Shown piece after piece: positions 1 through 11,776 of a DNA stretch of 64,000 bases. Position 1 is the stretch's first letter; every line of letters starts with the position of its first letter. Origin of the DNA: Suillus spraguei (Eukaryota; Basidiomycota; Agaricomycetes; Boletales; Suillaceae); NCBI GenBank assembly GCA_016800925.1, contig JABCPU010000245.1, positions 1-64,000 on the forward strand. Direction: 5' to 3'. The notes under the pieces are model-generated. The model saw only the letters and a list, made by a program, of their open reading frames with translations, was not told where the DNA came from and ran no database searches. A program made the position numbers and the translations under genes.

Positions 1-3000
1 TGCGCATTTTATAAAAGCAGCGAAAAACATACGCACGACAAATAGAAAGAACTCTATCACATCCTCAATAATAAACTCTGGAAGGACTCGGAACGTCATC
101 GGAACATCCTTTGGAAGGGGCAGCCTACCAGAGAACATCGCGCATCAGCCACAATGCCAAACAAAACCTCTCACTCGAAGCTGAGAAACTCACTCAACGA
201 CAGGATTTGGATGCGTCCCCCGCGGATCTACGCTCCTGATCAACCAAGTCGAGCAAAGCTCGTGAACCCTATATACCGGAACACGAGCTCAGGATCGAGC
301 AAGCTGGACGCGGTACGCAAGTTGTTGAGATTGGATCTTTGACATTTCGTTCTATTTTTTTTGGTGGGAGATATTTTTATACTCAAATCATGGAATGGAG
401 TGCATCAGAAAATACCTTGGCGTTGTCGATGGCGGCCTGCGCGTGCGCTTGTTGAGGTGTCTACAGATATAACACGGCGCCATTAGGCATAAACGGTAGA
501 AGGGAAGGAAGTGATCATCAAAGAAAAAAATGCGCACCCCCATCCACGACCCATCCCCAGCAATCATATCATGGTGCCTCTGGTAATCATCGAGGGTCTT
601 CCCTAAGTCCTCGTACACCTGGATCGTGCGTATGTATCCATAGTGTCCCAGAGCATTACAGAGATAGAAAATATCGGAGATGAAGTTGGGCGTTGCGGCT
701 GACATGTTCAAGTCCATGAGATTTGGGTGCAAAGTGTGTGCAACCACATAGTTGGGTTGTGTCAAGTTTTTTTTTTGTGCAGGATAGGCATCAATAGGGA
801 GACGTGCGATAAGGTGAGGGAAACACTCACCCTTTGACTTGCTCTCCTCGACCCATTGCGCAGCTTCATCACTCGTAGCTTTGATCCTCGTCTCCTCCTT
901 CAGATCAATTCGGGTAGACACTGAAAAATAATAGGGGTCTATGCGATCCATCTATGCCCACAGAAACAGTACCAAAAATGCGTCCGACAACACATGTTAC
1001 AGGAATAGAGATAGTGGTAAGTCATGATGAGTCTTGAGTTCATTCAGGAACAAACAAACCTTTGTGTATCTTGCGTCCATAAAGGGCTCGCGAATCTCAG
1101 CAGCACGCTCTGTAGATTGACCATGAAGCTGTCCGACGCGACAGTATCAGGCTCAACCTGGGCATGTTTTCATTAGCATCTTACTACGCACGAGGAAAAA
1201 ATCAACGCACCTGCATTCCTGCACGTTTAAACGTTGAGACGCACAACCGCCGCAAGTATTCTAATACCCGATCACGCGCCCGGGGATGTGCGCACGAGGG
1301 TGTTTAAATATTTGAAAGAGAGAAGACTAAACCACAGGTGCGAATAAAAGGATGCAAAGATAAGACAAAACAATACAAGGCATGAGCCAAATCATCGCTC
1401 CGCAGACTCTTCAAACGTCCCTCTCAAACTTGCATTCGATAGTCAACATCTGCACGACTGCGTTTCGTCGGTCGCTAAAGTATGTCTGCGGCAATACCTG
1501 GCTGTTGGCGCACGACGTATGTCAGACACATCCACACGTATCACAGCAAAACACTCACCCACTCCCGACTGAACGTCCCCAGCCTCAAGCAGCGGGCCCA
1601 TGAGAGACAAAAATCTCTCAAGTTCGCAGCCGTCACTTCTACCCCGTAACCCTCGCCAAGCCATTGGGGCATTCTCGTGATCATTTCTGCTATGGGCTTT
1701 ACTCCGACAAGAGCTTCCATGCGCCGATGACGCCGCGCCATGCCGAGTCCCCGCCACTTCCGCCGATGCCCTCGGATGCATGACAAGGGAGTGGGCGACG
1801 AGAGTGCGAACGAGGGTACTCAATGTGTTTAGAAGTTCATCCTATAGGGAAATATAAGTTTGAGCTTGAGGGGGGAATGTATGTATTCTACGATAGAATA
1901 TTGCGAGGTAAAAGCACACGCACTGGGTCTGTGAAGCGAGCAGCAAGGTCCTGCAAGAACAGCTGAACCTCTGTGGGAGCCAACGTGGTTTGAGGGCTTG
2001 TTGTGGATGCATACAGAGGCGTAGATAGGGCAGAAAGGGAGAGCAGAGGTGTAAGTAACTCGTGTGACCGAGGGTTGATAGTGAGCGACTATAAATTTAA
2101 AAGAACGCAAAGTTGGAACAGGCGGAAGAGAGGAAGGGCAACTATTCAGCGACACATTAATAAAATATGGCGAGAACGTACTCGGCGGGTTGCGGAAACA
2201 TCTCTGGCTCCTGGAGGTTAAGACCTGTGTAACTGATAATGAGGTCTCTGAGCTTGTCGAGGAGTGCGGTGGCTTGCTGAGTTTTCAGAAACGGGGTTCT
2301 GGAATTTTGTGAGATAATTCATCAGGGTGTAAAGGAAGTGAGAGAACCTTCTTGAGCAAAATTGATTTGGCTGTGTTGATGCGCTTCCAGCAGCTACGAG
2401 GTACTCAAAGACGGACTGAGGAGGGAGAGAGGCAAGTACTGAGACATATTCGAGGTCGTCGCTGCATTTACAACATGGTCAGTGATGGTTTACAACTCAG
2501 GCAGTGATGGAACGCAAATTGATCGATGAATGTGATATGAATGTGAATGATAAGGGCAACCAAAGGAAGAAACTTACGACATGGCCTGAGCATCAAGCTC
2601 GAGGCGAGTAATGAGGAGTCGATCAACGATATCGCTCGTAAGAGTCGTATGAGCTATTAAAATTACATCAGTGAAGCAAGTGGATTATAGAAAAGACGTA
2701 CAGTAACCCTCAGACTCGAGCTCGGCTTGAAGATGCTTGAGCCACACAAGATCATACTCGTTTGCCTCGGCGGTTGATTTCTATTCACCGATGAGGTAAA
2801 ATTTCTACTCAAAAGAAAGAACATACACTAAGCGTAACCTTGAGGACTGTAGATATTGTATCGTTCTCCATGTCTGGTAATCGACTTTGGGAGCAGGTGC
2901 AGCAGACTTCCTCTTCAAAGGGACATTACGTTGAAAAGGCGGTGTTGTTGATTGAGGTGGAATAGAAGGAAGTTTTTGTTTGGAGTGTGGAAGCTGGGCT

Positions 3001-3178
3001 ACGGGGGCTGCAATTGAAGGCCCGGGAGAGGCAGGTGAAGGGGTTGATGAATTTGATGTAGATCCTGCCTGCAACTTGGCAAGGCGCTTTGCTCGGATCT
3101 GGTGCAGAAATGATCAGTTATCTTCAGCGTAAATAAAATATATAACCATACACGATCAGCATCAGTGGGTTCACTCAT
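1..3178 (-). CDS. UFD2: Ubiquitin conjugation factor E4 (Ufd2-like), 3' end beyond window, several apparent frameshifts
   Basis: Recognised from family memory: Ufd2 is a U-box E4 ligase that extends ubiquitin chains on Cdc48 substrates. Start chosen at 3178 (MSEPTDADR), followed by an intron (GTATGG...CACCAG) and the typical N-terminal IRAKRLAKLQAG. Downstream are NDTISTVLKVTL (about 2840), LLDKLRDLIISYTGL and DPEMFPQP-like text (about 2180-2270), GVKPIAEMITRMPQW and LGTFSREW (1560-1700), VEPDTVASDSFMVNLQ (about 1110), DRIDPYYF, and NFISDIFYLCNALGHYGY (about 640-690), then exons to LPLPKDVPMTFRVLPEF (about 90) of the E4 core. The C-terminal core and U-box lie left of base 1. Frames break by single bases at about 2866 (TGGAG where TGGGAG is expected), 1720, 1615, 1594, 1075, 290 and 245. 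Introns otherwise splice cleanly, for example GTGAGT...GGTAG near 130-200. Either a recent pseudogene or a real gene with sequence errors; the gene identity itself is secure. Confidence 0.85.
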
Positions 3179-3446
3179 CGTCGGACCAGGTCGTTCAACC
3201 ATAAACACTGCGCTTGATCATGCCCTTTATAATCTGAGCACGTGACTAATATTAGCCTTGAAGTACTTACAGGAGCAAAAAAAGTTGTATCTAAGTCATA
3301 TCACATTTTCAAGGGTAGTACCAATGCTCTTTTCAGTGCAAGTGTATCCTGAAAATTTTATGCTTTGTTTGCTGATGAGTCTATAAATACTAGACATGGT
3401 GTCTAGGCACAGTCTGAATAAGTAGAAGAACTCCCCCTCAGCTGTG
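3179..3446. promoter_or_regulatory. Short UFD2 5' flank, cut by Helitron
   Basis: This is the only DNA between the UFD2 start codon and the first Helitron-type hairpin. No clear TATA box or other motif is visible. A Helitron insertion this close means the native UFD2 promoter was either displaced or is very short. Confidence 0.4.
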
Positions 3447-3457
3447 ACGAGTCCACC

Positions 3458-3514
3458 ACCCGTTGTGCCTTCGGCACAGGAAGCAAAAGGAGTGCTTCGC
3501 ACTCCTTTTGCTCC
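3458..3514. repeat. Tandem hairpins at Helitron 3' side
   Basis: The plus strand shows TGTGCC-TTC-GGCACA, then AGCAAAAGGAGTGC-TTC-GCACTCCTTTTGCT; both are perfect inverted repeats with 3-base loops. Terminal hairpins shortly before the 3' end are a known Helitron property, which fits the minus orientation of the coding frame. The first hairpin lies in a 38-bp stretch that recurs at 52652-52689. Confidence 0.7.
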
Positions 3515-3670
3515 CTGGCCAAGGCTTCATCCTAATAATTCTGTTTGCCTTCCTGGCCTTGGCTTCATCCCAATAATCATAGTAAATTTTCAAACAAACA
3601 TGTACATTTGACCACCATTTCAACAAAACTAAAAGTACACTATACAACACTTTACATAAAACTACAACAA

Positions 3671-6600
3671 TCAATTCTCAATCTGATCTCTAAGTCCTCT
3701 CAGCACTTCTGTATACACCACATTGGTTGTCTTTGACCCTTCTTCATGCTCTGGAAAGATAGCACACACTCTCTCTGGGTGAGTGCACCTGGACAATGCC
3801 ACATACAGCTGTCCATGACTGAACACAGGAGTTCTCAAATCCAGTCCAACCCACTTCACACGTTGACCTTGAGCCTTGTTGATTGTCATAGCAAATGCAA
3901 GATGGACAGGAAATTGTCGATGCTTTAGAGGAATTGGGTTGTCTTCAGTAGTGGCATCCCAGAGTCATCCTGGGGATCAGCACTGTGTCCTGATTGTCTT
4001 GCTGGGCTTCATCAACTCCATCTTTGAGAATCTGACATTTGAGTACATGTGTGGTCCAAGACAGAAGGATCATCCTGGTTCCATTGTAGAGGCCATTGGT
4101 GGGATCCAAGTTGCGCAACAGCATCAGAGGAACACCCACTTTGAGTTCCAATTTGTACAAAGGGAACCCTGATGGTGTCAGAGTGTGAAGGAACTCATGA
4201 GGGATATAGTCATAGTCCCTCTCAGCAACTGAGTCTGCACTGGTGAACACTGCTTTTTCTCCAGAGAATAATTCAAGAATGTTGGCATTGATTTCATCCA
4301 CATCAGTGTTCTTTGCAGAGAGGATGGTACGTTCCAGGAAGAAGGAATCATTCACAGGAGGATGGTCAGGAAGCAGGATAGGAGAGTAGAGGGCATTGAT
4401 GAGAGACTGGACACTATTGTTGGCACAGCGCATATGAATTGGAAGGACCACTGTTCCATCAGCATGTGTGTTCTTTCCAGCTCCAATCTCCAGAAGCCAC
4501 TTGGCAAATTCATCAGAGGCAGGGTCTTGACCAAGGCGCATGTTTGTCTTGAGATGGAAGATCTGAAGCCTTGGCCAAATGCGAGATCTGCAGAAGGTAG
4601 CACCCACTATCTGCTCTCTGGATCCATGAGCCACCACTGGTAGAGTCTGTCTGAAGTCTCCTCCAAAGAGTATGGATAATCCTCCAAAATCAGCATCAAC
4701 ATTGAGAAGGTTGTGCAATGAGCGGTCAAGGCATTCCAGATTGTGACGGTGTAGCATTGGAATTTCATCGCAGATGATAAGGGAGGTGGCCTTCAGAAGC
4801 TCATGCACAACATCTCCTTTCTTGATGTTGCAGGAGCTGTCCTCATTGATGGGGATTGGGATCTTGAATCGCGAATGAGCTGTATGTCTACCTGGCAGGA
4901 GGAGAGAAGCAATTCCAGAGGAAGCCACACACAGGACAATCTTGCCTTCAGCACGGAGTTTTGAGGCAATGAGCTTGCAGAGATATGTCTTGCCACATCC
5001 ACCTGCACTGTGGACAAAGAATGCATGTCCAGGTGTCTGCTCATTTCTTTGCATGGCATCATTGACCACTGCATCAAAGACTGTCCTCTGCTCCTGATTG
5101 AGAGAAAGCACTCCTGGATCCACCATCTGCTGGAGCTCCTCCTGGTTATACTGAAGCTGCTCAGCAATGAGCTGATTTCCCTGCATGACCCCCCATCTTG
5201 CTGCCATTTGAGGTGTAGGCATCTGAGGAATCACTTGCAAAGACTTTCCATTTTTGCGAAGCTTTCCATCAATGAGATAGAGACCATAGTCATAGACCTC
5301 TTCATTTGTGGGGTTGGGAATGTTGAATGGGGCATGAGACAGGTGGTGACGCAGATCATCACAGAGATTGTCCTTGAATTGGTTCCAAAGATCACTGGGG
5401 TCTGTAGGGTTGCAGTGGATGAGGATAATGGCAAAGAGATTGCGCATGCCATGTCCAGTGCTCATGTGAGAGGCATCCTGCAAGCACTGGATCCATTCAT
5501 TGTCATCCTCAAGCAGACCTCTACGTCGACATGCCTCCTTGAAAGTGTCATATAAAACACCATCAACTGTTCGAAGGTTCTCATAGGAGGTGGCCCCTTG
5601 AATACATGGTGAGTTTGATTGATAAAAATTGACATGAGCATCATACCTTTTACTACAGTCAGAAGCAATCTCAGGTAGAAGCGCTCTCCAGATCCAGGTG
5701 CAGCAGAGTACATCCTTCCAATGGCCATTCCACGTTGTCGTACCTTCCATGCAGTCTTGTTCCATACAAATTTTGAGGGGAAGTCCTGGTAGAGGTGGTC
5801 ATGGGCTCCAGCTGCCACCAAGACATTATTGGCATTAGCTTTGAACCATCCAGTAAGGCAAGTCTCCTTGGTTGCTGCACACTCAAGAACATCCTGGGCA
5901 TCATCCTCAGGATCATAAAACACCATGTGTTCATTTGGAAGGTGGACTGGCAGATGGTAGACAGAGGGCCATTCAAGGTGCATTCCAAACTCAAAGATGT
6001 GCCATGCAGCCTCAGTGGAGCTGATGTATCTGGAGTCAAGGTAGGTTTTGACCTCATCCACTGGTCCTGGCATCTCCAAAGTGGCACAGTCATTTCCCTT
6101 GTAGATGTACTTGTGGATGTATTTCACAGACTTGATGGAAGCGCAGACTTCAAGATTGATGTGGCAGTTGAACTCCACCAGGAGTTGTGGAGGATGAGGA
6201 ACAACATCCTTGTTGGTGAAGACAGTGTTATTCTTCTGGACAGTGCAACCATTGTCAGGTCTTGCATACTCTGGATAGCCATCCTCCTTCATCAATGTCT
6301 GGGCACAGAAAGACTTTGGAAAGTGCTTTTTGCAACGTCCATTCTCCAAGCAACGTTCTGGAGAGCAGGGGCCATGAAGCATGTATTTCTCCACAGCCTC
6401 ATAGAGTTGGGGATGGACATTTCTGTCAGGGATCTGGGCAGAGATGAAGGAGTCTATTTGTTCCACAGTGCGAATCTTGTGGTCTGGATCCAGGAAGATG
6501 AGAAGGTGCATGTGAGGCAGACCACGCTTTTGATATTCAATGGTGTACACCAATCCTGCAATCTTGCCATAGTAGCCTTTGCGAACTTTCTTCAGCAGAG

Positions 6601-9360
6601 CCTGCTGCTTTTGATAGAATACGCGAGCCACCAAGTCTGGACGGTCCATAGCAGTTTGACCTACATAAGAAAACTTGTCAGAATCAAGTCATAATAATGC
6701 ATCAGTATGTCACTTTACCTGGAAGGAGATTCTCAGTAATCTCAGGCCAGTTCCCATTGGCAGTCATTGTCAGGAAGAGATCAGGTTTCTTGCAGGCACG
6801 GCAGATGGCCAAGGAGTCCTGCAGTAGCTGCTGCATATAGCGAGGGCTTCCAGAATGAGAGGAGGGAAGGATTATAGCACGACCTGTCTCAGCCAAATTG
6901 CCCACTCCATCATTGAGAATATTGTCTGTGAGGCCTTGGTAGCAGTCAGCCCTGATCTTCTTCTGGTTGTTTCTTATCCAGTTGAGTTTGCTCTGCTCAA
7001 TGGATGTCCAAGCATCAACAACATACTGCTGGAACAGCCTTCCACCACGAAAGATGTTGTTGTGGTCAATGCGAGCTGGACGGGGATGAAGACGAAAGGC
7101 ATAATACAGCAGCTGAGTCACTTTTTTGGCATGTGCACGTCCACCCTGAGGAATGATCATATCAATGTAGAGGTCCCAGCCATCCTCTCCATTGGGAAAG
7201 AGAAGGACATAATGGAGACAGGCATATGCATGGTTTGAGTTGACTGATGCGCCTAAGTCGACCATTTTGATAATATAAAATGATGTCGCGTTCATGAGAC
7301 ACCTCCTCAGATCCATCTCCAGGAAGAGCTGCAGCAATTTCATTGGCAGTGGGAAGGTTGTATCTTCGACCATCTGTGCCTGGCAGGAAGTGAATACGCA
7401 CAGAAACATCTGTCTGCTCCTCTGGAGGCTTCTCTTGCATGATTTGATAGGCTTGCTTGTAGACAGCAGCATAGGGGTGTTTTCGATGCAACATGTCATG
7501 CAGATCTCTGAGAATCTGACGATCAAGACCTTCATTTCCAGGACAGGTGGTGCGGATGTTGGTGGCTTCTTCAGAGTCATATATATAAAGTTGTGCATAT
7601 GAAGGCTGGACACCCTCTAGAGGTAGAAGACTGCCCATGAGGTGATGGAGAGAGCCATGGATATGAAAAGCATTTGGGCCAGATCTTTGAACAGCACGAT
7701 CCTCAATGTTGACACCAACAGAGGTAAATGCAAGAGCACTGTTGTATTGGTGAATTTTTGACACAAATGTTCTGTCTCTATATGCCTGCTCCAGCTTAGG
7801 TGGCCATGCTGGAAATGGGGGAAGGCTGACTTGGCCCTGCAAGCAGCACATACCAAAGCGAGGGTTTTGCAAAGAGGAGTTGGAGAGTCTTTCACATGCA
7901 AAGTGAAGTGCATGACATTTGGGACACTCCACATCAAGGGGACCAAGAGTATGACGGTTGGCTGGTTCTGTATATGGTTGGGCTCCATCAGGAATAGGAA
8001 TGACCTGATTAATATGCTGGTTGTCCTCCTCTTCATGCTCCTGGTGTTGTTCCTGCTGCTGGATTCTCCTTCTCTCTTCATCATCTGCATGTTGCTCTTG
8101 AGATATTGGGTCATTATATTCATATAGTGCCTCCTCAAGACGCTCCTGCTCCTCATGAACTCTCTGCTGCTCATGGTTGTGGCGGGCCTCCTCCTGTTGA
8201 CCTGCTCGCTGACGATCCTGAGTTTGACTATTGAAATGCTCCTCTTCCTGTTGACCTGCTCGTAGAATATCCTGAGCTTGTCTATTTTGCTGCTCCTGCA
8301 AGTGAATGACATCTTGCTTCTCCTGGGCTTGTCTATGCATTTGCTCAGCTTCCTGCTGGATCTGTTGCTGGTGCAATGCCTCCCGTGCTTGTCTATTAAG
8401 CAAGTCATCCCTAATCTGTTCCTGCTGTAAATCATGCTGAAACTGAACATTGAATTGTTGATAATCAGGTTGAGGTAGTGCATGTAAAGGTGGTGCAGGA
8501 TGATGTGCAAAGTATTGATGGGATTGTTGAAATTGTGAGGACCAACTGCACCCTCATAATGAATAAAACCATGCATGTAATGGTTATAGTTCTGTCTATT
8601 CATCTGTTCAGCTGCCTGTTCCTGCTGCCATTCACGGCGATAATCCTCAGCATGTCTAGCAACCATTTCAGCTAGCTGCTGCTGAATGTTATGTCCCTGT
8701 GCAGCTTGCTGCTGTAGCAAATGAAAGGCTGCTAAGTTATTATTCTGAGCAGCAGGAGCAGGAGCAGGGGCAGGGGCAGGGGCAGGGGCAGGGGCAGGGG
8801 CAGGGCAGGAGCAGGAGGTGCTGGTGCTGGCTGTTGTTGAGGATTGTTACGCCTTCTCCTTGCAGCACGCCATGCTTCATGACTATTTATTGTGGCTGCA
8901 GCAACATTTGCCATACGACGTTCATACTCATTCTGAAGTGCAGCTGGTGGAGGAATATAACCAAAGGGTGGCCCTAAGGCTGGAGCAGGAACAGGTGGCC
9001 CAGGTAGTGGTGGTTGGTGGTGTAGACGCCACATACATTGAGCCTCATGATGCTCGATAACATGACGTGGCATATTAGGAAACCTTTGCATGGGAATTGG
9101 ACCATGGTTCAAATTTCCCAAGATCTGAGGAATATTCTATGAACAAATCAGAACATGTCTCATGAAAATCAGAAAATTGATTCTTACCATTTGAGGAGCA
9201 TTTTCTAATGGTTGAGCTATAGGAGCAGGATGGCGACGTGCAGGAGGGGAGCCAATATTTCGTTGATTCCTCTCAGCCTGACGTGCAGCAGCCTGTGTCC
9301 GCTGAGGAGAGGTAGGAGGAGTGGAGGGATTCTTATCAAGAATAAATATCAGTCAAAATA
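3671..9360 (-). CDS. Helitron Rep/Pif1 helicase (RepHel), with introns and frameshifts
   Basis: Read right to left: a Pro-rich N-terminus (8732-9121), a Gln-rich coiled stretch (7900-8403), a CPKC Cys pair (about 7920) and IRQYN-type text, then [14 protein letters not shown] (about 7180), the Rep domain with HUH motif [10 protein letters not shown] (about 6500) and tyrosine motif [10 protein letters not shown] (about 6110), and a Pif1 helicase with Walker A GGCGKT (about 4990), Walker B ICDE (about 4770), [11 protein letters not shown] (about 4650) and the C-terminal NKAQGQ...[11 protein letters not shown] block (3780-3890). Two introns restore frame: about 6662-6718 (GTAAAG...TGTAG) and about 5601-5656 (GTATGA...TTCAAG). 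Uncorrected frameshifts remain near 7245 (before LHYVLLF) and near 3935 (before the last helicase motif). The protein nicks and unwinds DNA for rolling-circle transposition. As written it is not functional, though only a few bases separate it from an open frame. Confidence 0.85.
8761..8806. repeat. (GGGGCA)n microsatellite inside Helitron gene
   Basis: Seven or so near-perfect copies of a GGGGCA hexamer. On the minus strand it encodes an alternating Pro-Leu run in the N-terminal Pro-rich region. A hexamer keeps frame when it expands or contracts. Confidence 0.9.
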
Positions 9361-9370
9361 AATAAATATG

Positions 9371-11538
9371 TCAATAACCACATACATTGGAGAAGATATA
9401 TGAAACAAAGAGAGAGAAGAACCAAATATCCAACAGTCATAGTTCCACTGTGTCAAAGATAAGCCATCCTATTATATATATATACAGCAAAATATCACAT
9501 ACCAAAGGTCCAAACAAATATTGCCGAGAGTGACTGAAGAAGTACCAGCAGTTTCCAGGATGAGCTAATACCCTGGAAGTTCGACGTATGACAGTGCTAA
9601 GAACAGCTGAAAGCTGTCCGAGAAATTATCCTGAAGGATAGGATGGCAACTGTAAGAAGGCTGCAAGCAGACCAACTTAGCACAGAAAAGTGCCCCGCCA
9701 ATCCAAAATCTCTACACTGTAGTATACCCAGAGGTCCAGAAACAACCAGCAAACACCTGCAAGAACAGATGGCCAGGGAAGTAGGACTTGGTTACACGTT
9801 CATCTTGAATCAACAGGAGTTCGCGAGTCCAGATGGAATACAGGGCCAGTAACAAACAACAATCACACTCACTATGCTTCAAACTCCAAGATATGGCCAG
9901 TCCAGGGTCCAGGTCCAGGTCCAGGGGTCCAAAGGGTCCAAAAACATGTCAAAAAGCGAAAATGCCTGATATCTGATTACATAATCATTAATTTTTATCA
10001 TAGTTTCAATATGTACACTATATAGGCTTACAGGAATCAAGAACAGTGAAAGATATCTACCAAAATAAAGGAGAAAAACAAACAGAGGTTGAATATGTTG
10101 AAAAAGTATTACTTTCTCAAGATGTGGCAGGGGGAGCAGTGGTGGGGAAAAGAGGAAACGAAGATTGGAGCGCGAGGGTATATCTAGGGAACTACAACGC
10201 ACCAGCTGCACAGTCACGTGACCAAATCACGCAATCACGCAATCACACAATGGGAGAACAGTGTATTGAATCGGCACTCGAAAAAACCACGCGATATTTC
10301 CAAATAAAGGTTTAGCCAAGCTAAGCATTCCCATGTGGCCTTTAGTGAAAGCCACGCGAGCTAGCGAGGACTCTCCCACCTTTCCCCCCTTACTTTATAG
10401 ATGGAACATACTGAGGAGAGAGGATGGTACAAGATGATCTATATAATGGTTGGTTTGTATTCCAACCATTCAACTCCACTTATTACATCAGTGTGCATGA
10501 CACTAACACTCCTCCTCAATGTGATAAGCATTACACCCTTGGCAGCACTTTGAAGATGTTCTCACGGTATGTGAGACCCTATTTTTATGTTGCGGGTAAA
10601 AGGTCTCAGAGACCACTTCCATCAGGATGTCTCTCCCTAGTTTCATAGGGATGTCTGAGTCTCCCTCCATAGTTTACATGTGGATCCTCTTGCAAAGGAT
10701 GAGTCCATCTAGGGTACTGCATGGGTATGGGTAACCTGCACAGGTCATGGGTATTGTTAAGACCATACTCAAGGGGTGAAAGATCTGAAGGGCTTTGGCC
10801 TCAGTTCGTGCACTGTGCCCCTTGTCTGAGTAATGCCCTTATTTCAGAGAGGAGATATATGTCTGAAGATCCGGAAGGAGTTGCGTGGCAGATCCAGACG
10901 TCTGAAGGTATCGGATATGGTACGTCCAAAGGTTATCCGGAGCATAGGGATGGAAAGAGGATTAAGGCTAGCTTCGGAACGGATTCCTAACTAGAAACTG
11001 ACAGAGGTAGACTATCTGAAGATAGAGTCGGAGATATAGACTAAAGGAATCAATCATAAGTCTTGGAAGATGACTTAGAGCGGAGAGTGTCTCAAGTCCG
11101 GAGGAAACAGAATGAGCAGAATCTAAGATGATATTTGAACTAAGGTTCTAACGGAGATTACAAGTGGTTTATATATGGTAAGTATCTAAGACAGATAATC
11201 AACAAGTCCGGGACCGAGGGCTATGTACGAAGTGTAACGGAAGTCTATTAGTTAATGCGCAGTGGATCAGTAAGCACGAATCGGAAATAAAACACAGGTA
11301 ACAGATCAGTGACACAGGATGGAACTATACACAGCCAGAGTACCGGAAACAGGATAAGTGACGAAAGGAGATAGACGCAGATATACACAAGGGAGATAGA
11401 GTGTGAGAAGTGAGCACATTTGGATGAGCGATCCGGACAGGATCTGTGGACTGGATGGAAATAGAATCGATCAGATCTGATTGGATATGGTCGGATCTGA
11501 GATCAGAAGTATGGTATATGACAGGTATGGGTATTGCT
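9371..11538. other. Gene-poor, repeat-derived region
   Basis: Only short ORFs without recognisable domains (for example 9643-9852 and 10424-10648). It contains a run of GGTCCA-type hexamers at 9893-9940 and a TATATATATA stretch near 9474. From about 10,700 to 11,500 the DNA is purine-rich (GGAAGA, GGAGAT words) with no coding potential, which would fit untranslated transposon interior. A TGGGTATGGGTAACC sequence at 10722-10736 resembles the arms of the fold-back at 11539-11591, so 10.7-11.6 kb may be a non-autonomous element. No function can be assigned. Confidence 0.4.
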
Positions 11539-11591
11539 GGGGTATGGGTATGGGTCTGAGTTCATGGTACCCATACCCATACCCATACCCC
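11539..11591. repeat. TGGGTA fold-back (inverted repeat), probably hAT terminal/subterminal sequence
   Basis: The left arm GGGGTATGGGTATGGGT (11539-11555) is complementary to the right arm at 11569-11591, with a 13-base spacer. The outer end reads CCCCTG, i.e. CAGGGG on the other strand, matching the CAGGG-type termini common in hAT elements. It lies just upstream of the hAT transposase. Confidence 0.6.
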
Positions 11592-11776
11592 TGCCACAGG
11601 CATCAATAAAAATAGGTACTATCTGAATAAATTTCAACTTCCTAAACAAATCAAAAACTGTCAAACTCTTAAGACAAATATAAACATCCTACATGACACT
11701 CGCAAACCTTCATCACCTACTAGTACTGTCCATCATGCAGCTCACCTTTGCGGCCACAGCCAAATGAGTTATCAAA

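Larger units (their letters stand above)
3447..9370 (-). mobile_element. Helitron (RepHel type), near-complete coding capacity
   Basis: A minus-strand rolling-circle element, identified by a Rep (HUH) domain and a Pif1-type helicase in one gene, the hallmark of Helitrons. The 3' side (left) contains two perfect hairpins, at about 3461-3475 and 3484-3514. Exact ends were not found: no convincing CTRR terminus at the left or TC terminus at the right, so both boundaries are estimates and the right one could be up to about 1 kb further. Base composition is strongly CpG-poor compared with flanking host genes and the Copia element. No target duplication is expected for this class. Confidence 0.75.

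Noticed and set aside
5795..6694. 299-codon plus-strand ORF
   Set aside because: Antisense shadow of the Helitron Rep domain, which has clear HUH and tyrosine motifs on the minus strand.
7617..8720. 367-codon minus-strand ORF overlapping the Helitron N-terminus
   Set aside because: Alternate frame of the same Gln-rich coding region; the frame with the CPKC motif and downstream homology is the real one.
9901..9940. CRISPR-like repeat array
   Set aside because: Irregular hexamers without spacers of constant length, in a eukaryotic genome.
11539..11591. TGGGTA repeats as internal telomere sequence
   Set aside because: Too few units, arranged as inverted arms rather than a one-way array, and not the TTAGGG repeat expected for these fungi.
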